From Chitinophagales bacterium (lineage in GTDB: Bacteria; Bacteroidota; Bacteroidia; Chitinophagales; Chitinophagaceae), in NCBI GenBank assembly GCA_020636505.1, contig JACJXR010000011.1, positions 1-64,000 of the forward strand: a stretch of 64,000 nt of DNA, written 5' to 3'. Of the stretch, positions 1 through 8,354 are shown one piece after another. The notes beneath the pieces are model-generated. The model searched no databases. It saw only the letters and a list, made by a program, of their open reading frames with translations, and had not been told where the DNA came from. A program made the position numbers and the translations under genes. Every line of letters begins with the position of its first letter. The first letter of the stretch is position 1.

Positions 1-890
1 ACGTTGTTGGGATATTGTTTTAATATGTTAGTGGCCTGCGGTGGGATTTTGAGTGAGTCCACCTTATTGTTTTTACCCATCGCATAAAATAGGCGCTCAT
101 TTTGGAAATCCGACCATTTAAGTCGGAGTACGTCAGAAACGCGCATCCCTGCAAAATAGAATGAGAACAGCCAAATATTTCGGGCATGGTGCATATAGCT
201 ATCCTGTGGCAATTCAAGATTCTCAAGAATAGAAACCTCATCCCTTGTCAGGCCAATTTTTATGGATTGCGGAAACTTGATTGTAATTCCGCCTTTGCCA
301 AAGGGGTAGTATTTTAAATCAACTGCTTTAGCCTTAATCGCTTGGTTAAATATGGTTCTAATCACAACCAGGTGATTAACAGCCGTGCGCTCCGACACTT
401 TACGTTTGCCCACTAAGAAGGCTTTAAACTGTTTAAGCAATTGGACGGTTATATCTTTTAATGCAATATCCTCGTTATTAAGAAATTCCTTAAATCGTTC
501 AACGCGGGGCTTGTCGGCAGAGTGTCGGTTGAATTTCCCCTGCTCCTTGATGGTTTGCAGGTAAATATCAGCGTAGGTAAAGAACGACCCCTTTTTACTA
601 GATTTAATTGATCGTTTGATAACACTTGATGATGTGTCATTTTCTCCTGCTTCCAAATCCAGAAGGGTAGCATTTGCTTCGGCATATTTCTTGGCGATGA
701 TGTTATTGAGCCTACCAGAATTCGGATGTGATTTTTTTACCCGTGTATTCTTTTCATCCCAGTCCGCTTTATCAATATAATGACCAATATAGACATAGGA
801 TGGTTTTCTATCTTTAATGATGCGAAGAGCAATCGGGTATTTCCCTTCACGATTTTTCTTGTTCCAAAGCAGTACTTTTATAGAAGCCAT
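1..890 (-). CDS. Tyrosine-type site-specific recombinase (integrase), 3' part beyond window
   Basis: Open reading frame from the ATG at 890 to the window edge, 296 codons without a stop. The first ~85 residues (MASIKVLLWNKKNREGKYPI...) resemble the Arm-DNA-binding domain of Bacteroidetes tyrosine recombinases. Residues ~110-190 form a SAM-like core-binding domain (SFFTYADIYLQTIKEQGKF). The start of the catalytic domain holds the box I arginine in GMRVSDVLRLKW. The box II HxxR and the tyrosine lie outside the window. It would cut and join DNA at an attachment site. It reads away from a truncated tRNA-Leu 140 bp upstream, as expected for an element inserted in that tRNA and extending leftwards. 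Family assignment is firm; the type of element is unknown. Confidence 0.9.
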   Translation of the reverse strand, partial: MASIKVLLWNKKNREGKYPIALRIIKDRKPSYVYIGHYIDKADWDEKNTRVKKSHPNSGRLNNIIAKKYAEANATLLDLEAGENDTSSSVIKRSIKSSKKGSFFTYADIYLQTIKEQGKFNRHSADKPRVERFKEFLNNEDIALKDITVQLLKQFKAFLVGKRKVSERTAVNHLVVIRTIFNQAIKAKAVDLKYYPFGKGGITIKFPQSIKIGLTRDEVSILENLELPQDSYMHHARNIWLFSFYFAGMRVSDVLRLKWSDFQNERLFYAMGKNNKVDSLKIPPQATNILKQYPNN

Positions 891-1033
891 ATAGCAAAAT
901 TAATGAATCTGGGTAAAACATAGGTAAAACATTTTGCTGTTTTATATGGTTTTAAATGTAGTGATGCAAAGGAAATGATTCAGTAAAATCAATACTTTCA
1001 GGGTGCGTCGATACGGGTAAACACAATATCAGG

Positions 1034-1091
1034 AGGACTTAAAATCCTGTGGGCAGCAATGTCCGTGCGGGTTCAAGTCCCGCCTGGGGCA
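1034..1091 (+). other. 3' fragment of tRNA-Leu(UAA): attachment-site remnant
   Basis: From AGGACTTAAAATCCT (anticodon stem and loop, anticodon TAA) through a long variable arm, the T arm (GCGGGTTCAAGTCCCGC) and the 3' acceptor strand CTGGGGC plus discriminator A, this matches the 3' part of a bacterial tRNA-Leu. No 5' half exists: no GCCCCAG acceptor strand or D arm precedes it, and the base before AGGA does not pair across the stem. Match therefore starts in the anticodon stem, the usual crossover region of tyrosine recombinases. I read it as the att repeat left at one end of the element that carries the adjacent integrase; the intact tRNA should lie at the far end, left of the window. Confidence 0.8.
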
Positions 1092-1100
1092 CAGAAATTC

Positions 1101-1128
1101 AAGCCCCTTACGCTCGTAAGGGGCTTTT
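1101..1128 (+). terminator. Intrinsic terminator after the tRNA-Leu remnant
   Basis: Perfect hairpin AAGCCCCTTACG / CGTAAGGGGCTT followed by TTTT. It probably ended the original tRNA transcript. The rest of the gap between the integrase start (890) and the first downstream gene holds only this, the att fragment and the promoter below. Confidence 0.8.
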
Positions 1129-1229
1129 CTTATTCACAGACTGTTGATTATTGCCCCCAAAAGCCCTATAAACGGGTATTGTCACGGAAATTACATATTA
1201 CTAAATATCAATTTTTTGTGACAAAAAAC

Positions 1230-1262
1230 TTTGCAATTTTTTAACAGGAATATCTATCTTTG
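1230..1262 (+). promoter_or_regulatory. Bacteroidetes-type promoter for the metalloprotease
   Basis: TTTG at 1230-1233, a 21-nt spacer, then TATCTTTG at 1255-1262, matching the TTTG/TAnnTTTG consensus. It puts transcription start near 1267, downstream of a possible TTG start at 1260, so the ATG at 1302 is preferred. Confidence 0.6.
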
Positions 1263-1301
1263 GAACCAATGTTTTCGAAAAGAAATGCAATTAAATTTAA
1301 C

Positions 1302-4300
1302 ATGGTAAGAAAAGTTTTTACACTGCTATCCGCTGTTTTATTTGGGTTTGGTGCTTACGCACAGCCTTGTACTACTACAGAGGTCAATAATGCTATCAAA
1401 CAGGATTTTCCGCAAACGGAAAAGTATGAGCAGCAGTTGAGGGAGTTTATCAATGAGGCTATGAAAAGCATGGACCTCGGTAAAGCAAGAGCGAAAGGAA
1501 CCTTTGGACCTGACGACAGATTGCACATACCTGTTGTTGTACACATCGTACACGACTACGGTTCGGTAGATTATATCTCCGACAACACTGTATTTACGTT
1601 GATAGATCAGATCAATACCGTATACCTTAAACGTAACGGTGATACATCACAAGTTATTGCGCCTTTCAGGCCTTACATCGGAAACCCGAACATCGAGTTC
1701 CATTTGGCAACCAAGGATCCTAAGGGTAATCCTACAACAGGTATCACTCGCCGTAAGTCTTATTTGAGTCTTGGCGGTGACGACCAAGCTAAGTTCGACC
1801 AATGGGACCCGGGTTCTTACATGAACATTTGGGTTATCAATAAGATAGGTAGAGGAACCAGAGTTGGTGTTGTGGCGGCTTACGCTACATTGCCTCCATC
1901 TGCGGCATCATTCCCATACAACGATGGTATCATAGCCAGTGCAACTCCTTTGTTGAGCAATAAAACAATACCTCACGAGTTGGGTCACTGCTTGAACCTG
2001 TACCACACATGGGGTAACGGTAACTATACCACAAACTGTGAAGGCGATGATGAAGTTGACGATACACCTCCGACAACAGGACACTACAGCAATGGTGATC
2101 CTTGGGGTACTTCTGCAAACGGTAGCTGTAACAGCGCATCTTTGTACGACCAGTCTTGTATCTTCACAAGTGCAAGCCTTTCCAAAATATTGTTGGATAC
2201 AATATTGGATCCTTTGTCTGAAACCAAAACCGGTATTGGTTTCGACTATGTTCCTTTGACCAACCTTTCTTTGGAGTCTGTTAAAATATATCCTTCTGTT
2301 ATAGGTGAGGAATTCGAGATAGTTCACTACCAAGAAACATCTCCAAACGTATTCGCTCCTTTGGATACATTCAAAACCAAATCTGCCACATTGGGTAAAA
2401 ACTCATTGGGTACAGCAAGCCTTGTTTCAGTTTCCGGTCATGACAGTACAGATGAGACAAGCGCAATCATATTCGACGTACAGAAGCCGATAATACTTGA
2501 CAATGTTAAGATATATCCTAACTCGGTAGGTGCTACTTATAAAATTGCCGTACAAAGGTTGAACGGTAGCACAGTGAAAGAAGTTACAGGTCTAACCACC
2601 ACTTCTTCAGGTGCTCAAACCATCAACATAGGTGCATATCTTCCGATAGCCAACGGTTATAAGCTGAAGATGTTGGACAACCCGGGCCTTAAGTCAGATA
2701 GTTTGTATTCTAATCCTTCTTACTCTCAAGGTGTTTCAGGTGTTTTGTCTTTCGCAGGCAATAACGATCTGGATACTACAGGGTTTGGTACACCTACAGG
2801 TTATAAGGGACGTTACAACTACTTCTACAACTGGTCTGTGAGATACGATGCCATTACAACAACAGACAGAAAAGACAGCACAGGACAAACTGTTGACCTG
2901 AACTTTACTGCTTCTACCACTAATGTTAAGCATCGTCTATATATAACTAAGAACCCTGGCTTATATCACGATACACTTGGTCCAACTCCTTATGTTAAGA
3001 GCATTAACTGTATCATAAACATTTCCAACGAAACAGATACCAGCAACAACAGATTCAACTTCTTCTATGAGTTGAAGGTTAAGCACGGTTATGTTAAAAA
3101 CTGTATCGACTATCCTGATACTGTGAACACTCAAAACATAATGGACTATGCAAACTGTCCTATCATGTTCACTCATCAGCAGGTAGACCGTATGCGTGCA
3201 ACTCTTGCAAGCCCTGTGGCAAGCAGAAACAAATTGGTAAATGATACTACTCACGTTCGTACAGGTATCTTGTCAGGTATCGGTGGTACATACGGTGTAA
3301 GAATAGATATGAAGCCTGTACCTGATGCATCTGTTGAGCGTCCGTTGGCAGGTCTTAATCCTGAGCGTACTTTCTTCCAGTGTGGTGATGTGAACTTCAG
3401 GTTCAAGAACCGTAGCTGGAGAGATACTGTAAGCAGCTTGACAATGAACTTCACAAACGGTGCAAACATCGGAGGTTCTGGTAGCTCTTCAAGAACATTG
3501 TCTACAGCACAAGGTAACCTTGATGTGGTGCAAGATGTTAAGTTTACTCAACCGGGATGGGCTTCAGTAACGCTTACCGCTACAGGTAACAATACAGGTG
3601 ATGCAACTGCCGAGCTTAAGAACTTGGTATACGTTGCAGATGGCAACACTAAGATAGATCCTACTCAAGGATTCTACATGGAGTTCAAGAAGGATGATGC
3701 CAGCAACAATATGGACAACTGGCCTATCTTCAACTACTATGATAACAACAACAAGTGGGAAGTATTGGAAAACGTAGGTTACTTGGATAATACTTGTATG
3801 CGCTACACAGGCTACGATGCTCGTATCGGTGTTGAGCGTTACACAGGTACTCCTAAAGGTGACTTCGATGATTTCTTCACACCTGCTTTCGATTTGAGCA
3901 ACATGACCACTACAGAGTGTCGTCTGAACTTCATGTCTTCAGGTGCATTCAGAGTTACAGATTCAAGATTGTTCAAAGATACTCTTGAGATCAGCTACTC
4001 TACAGATTGTGGTGTTTCTTGGCAGAGACTTACCAACGTAACCAAAGCAGCCATCGGTAACAAAGGTGTTGTTGACATACCATACGGTCCATTGTGGCAT
4101 GGCGATTGGATGTTGCAGAGCTACGACATACCTACATCTGCTCGTGTAGACAAGGTATTCTTCCGTTTCCGTTATCGTCCGGGTGTTGATGATGTTACAG
4201 GAGCTTCTGCAAGAACGCTACCGGGTACAGGTAACAACTTCTACATCGACCGTATCAACATCAGCCCTTACAAATTGGGTGTGAACACGTTGTTGACCGA

Positions 4301-4556
4301 CGACAAGAAAATCGCTCTTGCTCCGAACCCAACTAACGGTGCTACACAGTTGATCATCAAGTCTGACTCTCGCGAGGCAGCTCAAATACAAGTTACCGAC
4401 ATCGCAGGTAAACTTGTTTACAGCACTCAAGAGCAACTGAACGGTAACATCACAACCATCGAGATTCCTGCCAAAGCAATACAAGTGAAAGGTGTGTATA
4501 TGGTACACGTTGCAACAGGAAATGAGAAATACACTGAGAAATTGGTAGCTTACTAA
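1302..4556 (+). CDS. Secreted M43-like (pappalysin-type) zinc metalloprotease with T9SS type A sorting domain
   Basis: About 1084 residues. The chosen ATG opens a signal peptide (MVRKVFTLLSAVLFGFGAYAQ); an upstream TTG at 1260 overlaps the promoter. The zinc site HELGHCLNLYH starts at about residue 225 and is followed by DDTPPTT, typical of M43 proteases. The Met-turn (NIMDYANC, then FTHQQVDRMR) appears only near residue 614, so the catalytic domain is interrupted by about 350 residues of beta-rich, adhesin-like sequence containing two KIYP-type modules. After the protease come further beta-sandwich regions and a C-terminal sorting domain (ALAPNPTNG ... KLVAY) that targets export by T9SS and surface attachment. 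Probably an extracellular protease; substrate unknown. The family call is strong, the continuity of the split catalytic domain is an inference. Confidence 0.88.
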   Translation: MVRKVFTLLSAVLFGFGAYAQPCTTTEVNNAIKQDFPQTEKYEQQLREFINEAMKSMDLGKARAKGTFGPDDRLHIPVVVHIVHDYGSVDYISDNTVFTLIDQINTVYLKRNGDTSQVIAPFRPYIGNPNIEFHLATKDPKGNPTTGITRRKSYLSLGGDDQAKFDQWDPGSYMNIWVINKIGRGTRVGVVAAYATLPPSAASFPYNDGIIASATPLLSNKTIPHELGHCLNLYHTWGNGNYTTNCEGDDEVDDTPPTTGHYSNGDPWGTSANGSCNSASLYDQSCIFTSASLSKILLDTILDPLSETKTGIGFDYVPLTNLSLESVKIYPSVIGEEFEIVHYQETSPNVFAPLDTFKTKSATLGKNSLGTASLVSVSGHDSTDETSAIIFDVQKPIILDNVKIYPNSVGATYKIAVQRLNGSTVKEVTGLTTTSSGAQTINIGAYLPIANGYKLKMLDNPGLKSDSLYSNPSYSQGVSGVLSFAGNNDLDTTGFGTPTGYKGRYNYFYNWSVRYDAITTTDRKDSTGQTVDLNFTASTTNVKHRLYITKNPGLYHDTLGPTPYVKSINCIINISNETDTSNNRFNFFYELKVKHGYVKNCIDYPDTVNTQNIMDYANCPIMFTHQQVDRMRATLASPVASRNKLVNDTTHVRTGILSGIGGTYGVRIDMKPVPDASVERPLAGLNPERTFFQCGDVNFRFKNRSWRDTVSSLTMNFTNGANIGGSGSSSRTLSTAQGNLDVVQDVKFTQPGWASVTLTATGNNTGDATAELKNLVYVADGNTKIDPTQGFYMEFKKDDASNNMDNWPIFNYYDNNNKWEVLENVGYLDNTCMRYTGYDARIGVERYTGTPKGDFDDFFTPAFDLSNMTTTECRLNFMSSGAFRVTDSRLFKDTLEISYSTDCGVSWQRLTNVTKAAIGNKGVVDIPYGPLWHGDWMLQSYDIPTSARVDKVFFRFRYRPGVDDVTGASARTLPGTGNNFYIDRINISPYKLGVNTLLTDDKKIALAPNPTNGATQLIIKSDSREAAQIQVTDIAGKLVYSTQEQLNGNITTIEIPAKAIQVKGVYMVHVATGNEKYTEKLVAY

Positions 4557-4579
4557 TAACGCTCAGTCAACTGATAAGA

Positions 4580-4605
4580 AAAGCCCGGCGATTGCCGGGC
4601 TTTTT
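4580..4605 (+). terminator. Intrinsic terminator
   Basis: AAAGCCCGGCGATTGCCGGGCTTTTT: a GC-rich stem with T tract, 24 bp after the metalloprotease stop. Confidence 0.85.
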
Positions 4606-4626
4606 CTATATAACAATGTTTGAAGA

Positions 4627-5043
4627 CTATTTAACCAATGTAAGACTTCTGCTCCCTTTAGAGTCTATGAAGCTTAGGTCAATCTTGTTGTTGGAAGCAG
4701 AGTTGATCGTCCAATCGGCATTAAGCTCCATTAGGGTGGTATTGGTCGTATTCAGCGCGATGGTCAGCATCTCTATACCATTACTCTTGCTAACGGCATA
4801 CTCTCCGTTCACATCCTCTGTGGTGGTACGTGCTGTTATCCCACTGGTACCGAATATGATCTCGTATGCTTTGTAATTGGCTGCTTTTTGTCCGCTTGGT
4901 GTTTGGATGTATCCGACACCCCATCCACCACCTTTGATGATGGTTGCAGTGCTTTGTGCAGCAACAGGTGTGGTGGTTTCATCTTTCTTGCAGGATGACA
5001 ATGAAAGTGCACCTACAAATACTAATCTGAGTAGCTTTTTCAT
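4627..5043 (-). CDS. Small lipoprotein of unknown function
   Basis: 138 residues with a lipoprotein signal (MKKLLRLVFVGALSLSSCKK; lipobox LSSC, Cys18). The mature part starts with a short Thr/Ala linker, then beta-rich sequence ending WTINSASNN...DLSFIDSKGSRSLTLVK, compatible with a small beta-barrel or lipocalin-like fold, but I recognise no family. The two lysines after the cysteine leave localisation in the outer membrane plausible. It is convergent with the metalloprotease gene and followed upstream by another lipoprotein gene on the same strand, 75 bp away. Confidence 0.7.
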   Translation of the reverse strand: MKKLLRLVFVGALSLSSCKKDETTTPVAAQSTATIIKGGGWGVGYIQTPSGQKAANYKAYEIIFGTSGITARTTTEDVNGEYAVSKSNGIEMLTIALNTTNTTLMELNADWTINSASNNKIDLSFIDSKGSRSLTLVK

Positions 5044-5117
5044 AATACTAAGTTTAATTGTTTAGGTATTCGAGCAATAGGATTATAACAGTTAAACAGA
5101 ATTTCGGTGTTAATTGT

Positions 5118-5732
5118 TCAATGTTCTGAGTCGTGAGGCTTGCCATAGTTGAGTTCACCTGCTCTTATGGCTACCGACAGCCTGTTTTCAGGTGGAGGTA
5201 TGGGGCAGTTGTATCCTTCTGCGAACGCACACCATGGGTTGTAACATTTATTGAAATCAATTATCAGGCCGGTTCCCTTTATATCGTCAATCGAAAGGTC
5301 TATATACCTGCCGCCTCCGTAGGTTTCTATATACGATGTGGCATCTGTAAATGGGATGAATAGGTGTTCTGCATATTCAGGGGCTTGCATCAGTTTCAAG
5401 CTCTGATAGATATGTAGTTTCTGTACCGTATCGTTGATAGAAAAAGTGGCGATACCGTATTGTCTGTATTGTTTGGTTTTACCACTAACGGTAGGTATGT
5501 CAAAGGGTGTACTTTCAGGAGTTAACTCAAAGCTCGCTTTTACCTTGTAGGTGGGGTCGGGGGTATAAAACCGCAGATATGAAGTGTCCTCCGCTTTCAA
5601 AGGGCTACGCTCATCGGTGATGAATGCATTTTTGTATTCATGCCTGAATTGTGCTATCTCTTTATTGAATGTATCGTTACTTGTACAGGATACAAATGTG
5701 GCTGCGAAAAGTATGAATGTGAGCTTCTTCAT
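5118..5732 (-). CDS. DUF1684 family lipoprotein
   Basis: 204 residues. Signal peptide with lipobox FVSC (Cys16). The C-terminal half has the hallmark of DUF1684 proteins: GGGRYIDLSIDD, then FNKCYNPWCAFAEGYNCPIPP and RLSVAIRAGE. DUF1684 proteins are widespread and uncharacterised; the conserved cysteines and aromatic NPWCA motif suggest a binding or catalytic site, but no activity is assigned. Here it is shorter than cytosolic relatives and exported. It lies downstream of lysS on the same strand but behind a hairpin, so it is probably transcribed separately or by read-through. Confidence 0.82.
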   Translation of the reverse strand: MKKLTFILFAATFVSCTSNDTFNKEIAQFRHEYKNAFITDERSPLKAEDTSYLRFYTPDPTYKVKASFELTPESTPFDIPTVSGKTKQYRQYGIATFSINDTVQKLHIYQSLKLMQAPEYAEHLFIPFTDATSYIETYGGGRYIDLSIDDIKGTGLIIDFNKCYNPWCAFAEGYNCPIPPPENRLSVAIRAGELNYGKPHDSEH

Positions 5733-5748
5733 ACCATAAAAATAATAA

Positions 5749-5766
5749 GCCCCGACTTATCGGGGC
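5749..5766 (-). terminator. Hairpin after lysS, weak terminator
   Basis: On the minus strand GCCCCGATAAGTCGGGGC is followed by TTATTATTTTT. The stem is strong but the T tract is interrupted, so read-through into the DUF1684 gene is possible. Confidence 0.55.
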
Positions 5767-5789
5767 CTACTAATATGAATTATATGATA

Positions 5790-7307
5790 CTATTCTGATT
5801 TCTCAGGACGCATTTGCGGGAATAGCAGTACATCCTGTATGGACTCATGCTCTGTAAGCAACATGGCCAATCTGTCTATACCGAATCCGATACCGGCAGT
5901 CGGTGGCATACCATATTCCAAAGCACGTAAGAAATCGTAGTCGATATACATGGCTTCATCATCTCCACGCTCCAACAATTTCACTTGCTCTTCAAAACGG
6001 GCACGTTGATCTATAGGGTCGTTCAACTCACTGTATGCGTTAGCTATCTCCTTGCCGTTTATCATCAGCTCAAAGCGCTCTACCAAACCTTCTTTACTGC
6101 GGTGCTTTTTGGTCAGCGGACTCATCTCAACAGGGTAGTCGATGATGAATGTAGGTTGTACGTAATGGTGCTCACATTTCTCACTGAATATCTCATCTAT
6201 CAATTTGCCACGACCCATACTAGGCTCCACCTGTATCTTCAAGTCTTTGCAAGCTTGGCGTAGTTGGTCCTCGTCCATATTGCTTACATCTATACCCGCA
6301 TGTTCTTTGATGGCATCGTACAATGCCACACGCTGATATGGTGCTTTGAAGTCTATTTCTTTTCCGCCGATGGTAACAGTTGTTTTACCGTTGGTTGACA
6401 TTGCTGTATGTTCCAACAACTGCTCTGTGGTAGCCATCATCCAGTTGTAATCCTTATACGCCGTATAGAACTCCAATACAGTGAATTCAGGGTTGTGTGT
6501 ACGGTCCATACCTTCGTTGCGGAAGTTTCTGCTGAACTCGTATACCCAGTCAAACCCACCTACGATAAGCCTTTTCAAATACAACTCGTTGGCGATACGC
6601 AGGTACAATGGTATATCCAATGCATTGTGGTGTGTCACGAAGGGACGCGCCAAAGCTCCACCCGGTATGCTCTGCAATACAGGTGTGTCTACCTCAATTG
6701 CACCATGATTGTTCAAGAAGTCGCGAATGGCGTTCTTCATCTTTGTGATGCGTTGGAATGTATTGCGAACAGATGGGTTCACAATAAGGTCTGCATATCG
6801 CTGACGATACTTGAATTCCACGTCAGTCACCTCGTCAAACATTTCACCGTCTTTTTCCTTTACGATTGGCAACGGACGCAATGATTTGGTGAGTATGGTA
6901 AACTCCTCCACATGAATGGAAGTTTCTCCTGTTTGTGTTTTGAATACAAATCCTTTTACACCGATGATGTCACCTATGTCAAGCAACCTCTTCCATACGG
7001 TGTTGTACATGGTCTTGTCTTCACCGGGGCAAATGTCATCTCTTCTGATGTATATCTGTACACGGCCTGTGCTGTCTTGTAGTACTGCAAAGTTGGCCTT
7101 ACCCATGTTGCGCACACTCATCAGTCTGCCTGCAATGGATACAGATTTATACTCCTCAGCATTTTCCTCAGTAAAGCCATCCTTTATCTGTTTGGCTGTA
7201 TGAGTGACTTCGTATAACGGAGCAGGGTATGGATCTATGCCCAATTGCTCAAACTCTTTCAGTTTTTCCCGTCTGATTACTTCCTGTTCGCTGAGTGTTG
7301 CTTGCAT
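5790..7307 (-). CDS. lysS: Lysyl-tRNA synthetase, class II
   Basis: 505 residues, normal family length. Charges tRNA-Lys with lysine in the cytoplasm. An N-terminal OB fold (about residues 55-140, AGRLMSVRNMGKANFAVLQD) binds the anticodon. The class II core has motif 2 (FRNEGMDRTHNPEF, about 262-275) and motif 3 (GIGFGIDRLAML, about 472-483). Start ATG at 7307 lies ~30 bp from a TATTTTTG box. No truncation or extra domain is seen. Confidence 0.97.
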   Translation of the reverse strand: MQATLSEQEVIRREKLKEFEQLGIDPYPAPLYEVTHTAKQIKDGFTEENAEEYKSVSIAGRLMSVRNMGKANFAVLQDSTGRVQIYIRRDDICPGEDKTMYNTVWKRLLDIGDIIGVKGFVFKTQTGETSIHVEEFTILTKSLRPLPIVKEKDGEMFDEVTDVEFKYRQRYADLIVNPSVRNTFQRITKMKNAIRDFLNNHGAIEVDTPVLQSIPGGALARPFVTHHNALDIPLYLRIANELYLKRLIVGGFDWVYEFSRNFRNEGMDRTHNPEFTVLEFYTAYKDYNWMMATTEQLLEHTAMSTNGKTTVTIGGKEIDFKAPYQRVALYDAIKEHAGIDVSNMDEDQLRQACKDLKIQVEPSMGRGKLIDEIFSEKCEHHYVQPTFIIDYPVEMSPLTKKHRSKEGLVERFELMINGKEIANAYSELNDPIDQRARFEEQVKLLERGDDEAMYIDYDFLRALEYGMPPTAGIGFGIDRLAMLLTEHESIQDVLLFPQMRPEKSE

Positions 7308-7338
7308 GAAATTTATATGTGTGACTAAAAAATGTCTG

Positions 7339-7346
7339 CAAAAATA
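7339..7346 (-). promoter_or_regulatory. -7 box upstream of lysS
   Basis: TATTTTTG on the minus strand, a full match to TAnnTTTG, giving a leader of roughly 27 nt to the lysS ATG. No clear -33 element was identified. Confidence 0.45.
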
Positions 7347-7388
7347 ATAAGTAAACCTTCAACTGCCTAAAAGAAGATTTTTAAATAC

Positions 7389-8354
7389 CTATAATGCGAG
7401 TTTATACACGTTTCCGTTGTCACCAACGGTAATGAGGCCACCGTCAGGAGCCATGGTTGCATCCCTTATAGCTTCTTTGGTGAAGCTTTCATATGCTTTC
7501 CAGTTGTCTCCACCATCAGTGGTACCTAAAAGCACACCTTTTTCGCCGAATACCCATCCGTTTTGGCTGTCTTTAAAGTATATGCCAAGGAAGGAGTATT
7601 GCTTTTTGAGCATGTTGTTTCCGTTGATGAGACGTTCCCAACTGCCACCGCCGTTCCTTGTACGGAAGATGCTACCGCCATATCCGCATACCCAAACCTG
7701 ATTTTCATCCAGTGCACAGATACCGTTGAAGTTATCGTTCTTCACATCCAAGTAAGTCCAATTGTCACCACCGTCTATGGTTTTGAGTACGGCACCATAC
7801 CCTGCAAGGTATCCAACCTTTGTATTGACCATCTCCACCTCATTCAACCCAAACTTGAAGAAGGTGGTATCTATAACATTGAAGGAGCTGTCAATCCTGA
7901 GTACGTTGCCATAGTTCTGAGCTGCTGTATTGGCAAACATCAGCCTATTTTCACTCGGGCATGTGGCACTTAGGTAGTAGTTCCAATAAGGTATTTGCTT
8001 TATGCTCCATGTAATGCCGTTGTCTTTTGACATCAGTACTTTTCCATCCACACCACTGAGGTACAGTGTACCTGCGGGAGTTCTACCCATACCATACATT
8101 CCTTTGCCCGCATCAGGGTAAGAGCCGAATGTCCAACTGTTGCCATTGTCTGCCGATCTGAGTATCTCAGCAGAAAGGAATCTCTCACCGCCACAGACAA
8201 TACAGATACCTCCGTTACAGCTTACTTTGTTCAATCGAGCGGATGTGCCGCTTTCTATGCGGGTCACACCTTGAACCTTTATCGTTTTCTTTTTGCAGGC
8301 TGAAACGGATATAAGCGTGGATAACAGTATAAGGGATGTTAAATGCTTCATCAT
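7389..8354 (-). CDS. Lipoprotein with Ycf48/BNR-like beta-propeller
   Basis: 321 residues. Lipobox VSAC at Cys20. Repeats of the type DNGNSWTFG, KDNGITWSI, DGGDNWTYL, NGGGSWERL and DGGDNWKAY recur every ~45 residues with GYLAGYGAVLKT and GWVFGEKGVLLGT between them, the pattern of sialidase-like/Ycf48 propellers. In cyanobacteria Ycf48 assists photosystem II assembly, but in Bacteroidetes such proteins are general secreted propellers; the role here is unknown. Its start overlaps the stop of the glycosyltransferase gene upstream (ATGA-type), so the two are likely translated together. A second ATG directly follows the first. Confidence 0.8.
   Translation of the reverse strand: MMKHLTSLILLSTLISVSACKKKTIKVQGVTRIESGTSARLNKVSCNGGICIVCGGERFLSAEILRSADNGNSWTFGSYPDAGKGMYGMGRTPAGTLYLSGVDGKVLMSKDNGITWSIKQIPYWNYYLSATCPSENRLMFANTAAQNYGNVLRIDSSFNVIDTTFFKFGLNEVEMVNTKVGYLAGYGAVLKTIDGGDNWTYLDVKNDNFNGICALDENQVWVCGYGGSIFRTRNGGGSWERLINGNNMLKKQYSFLGIYFKDSQNGWVFGEKGVLLGTTDGGDNWKAYESFTKEAIRDATMAPDGGLITVGDNGNVYKLAL

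Noticed and set aside
1059..1244. Short plus-strand open frame
   Set aside because: It lies across the tRNA-Leu fragment and the terminator hairpin; composition and position do not support a protein.
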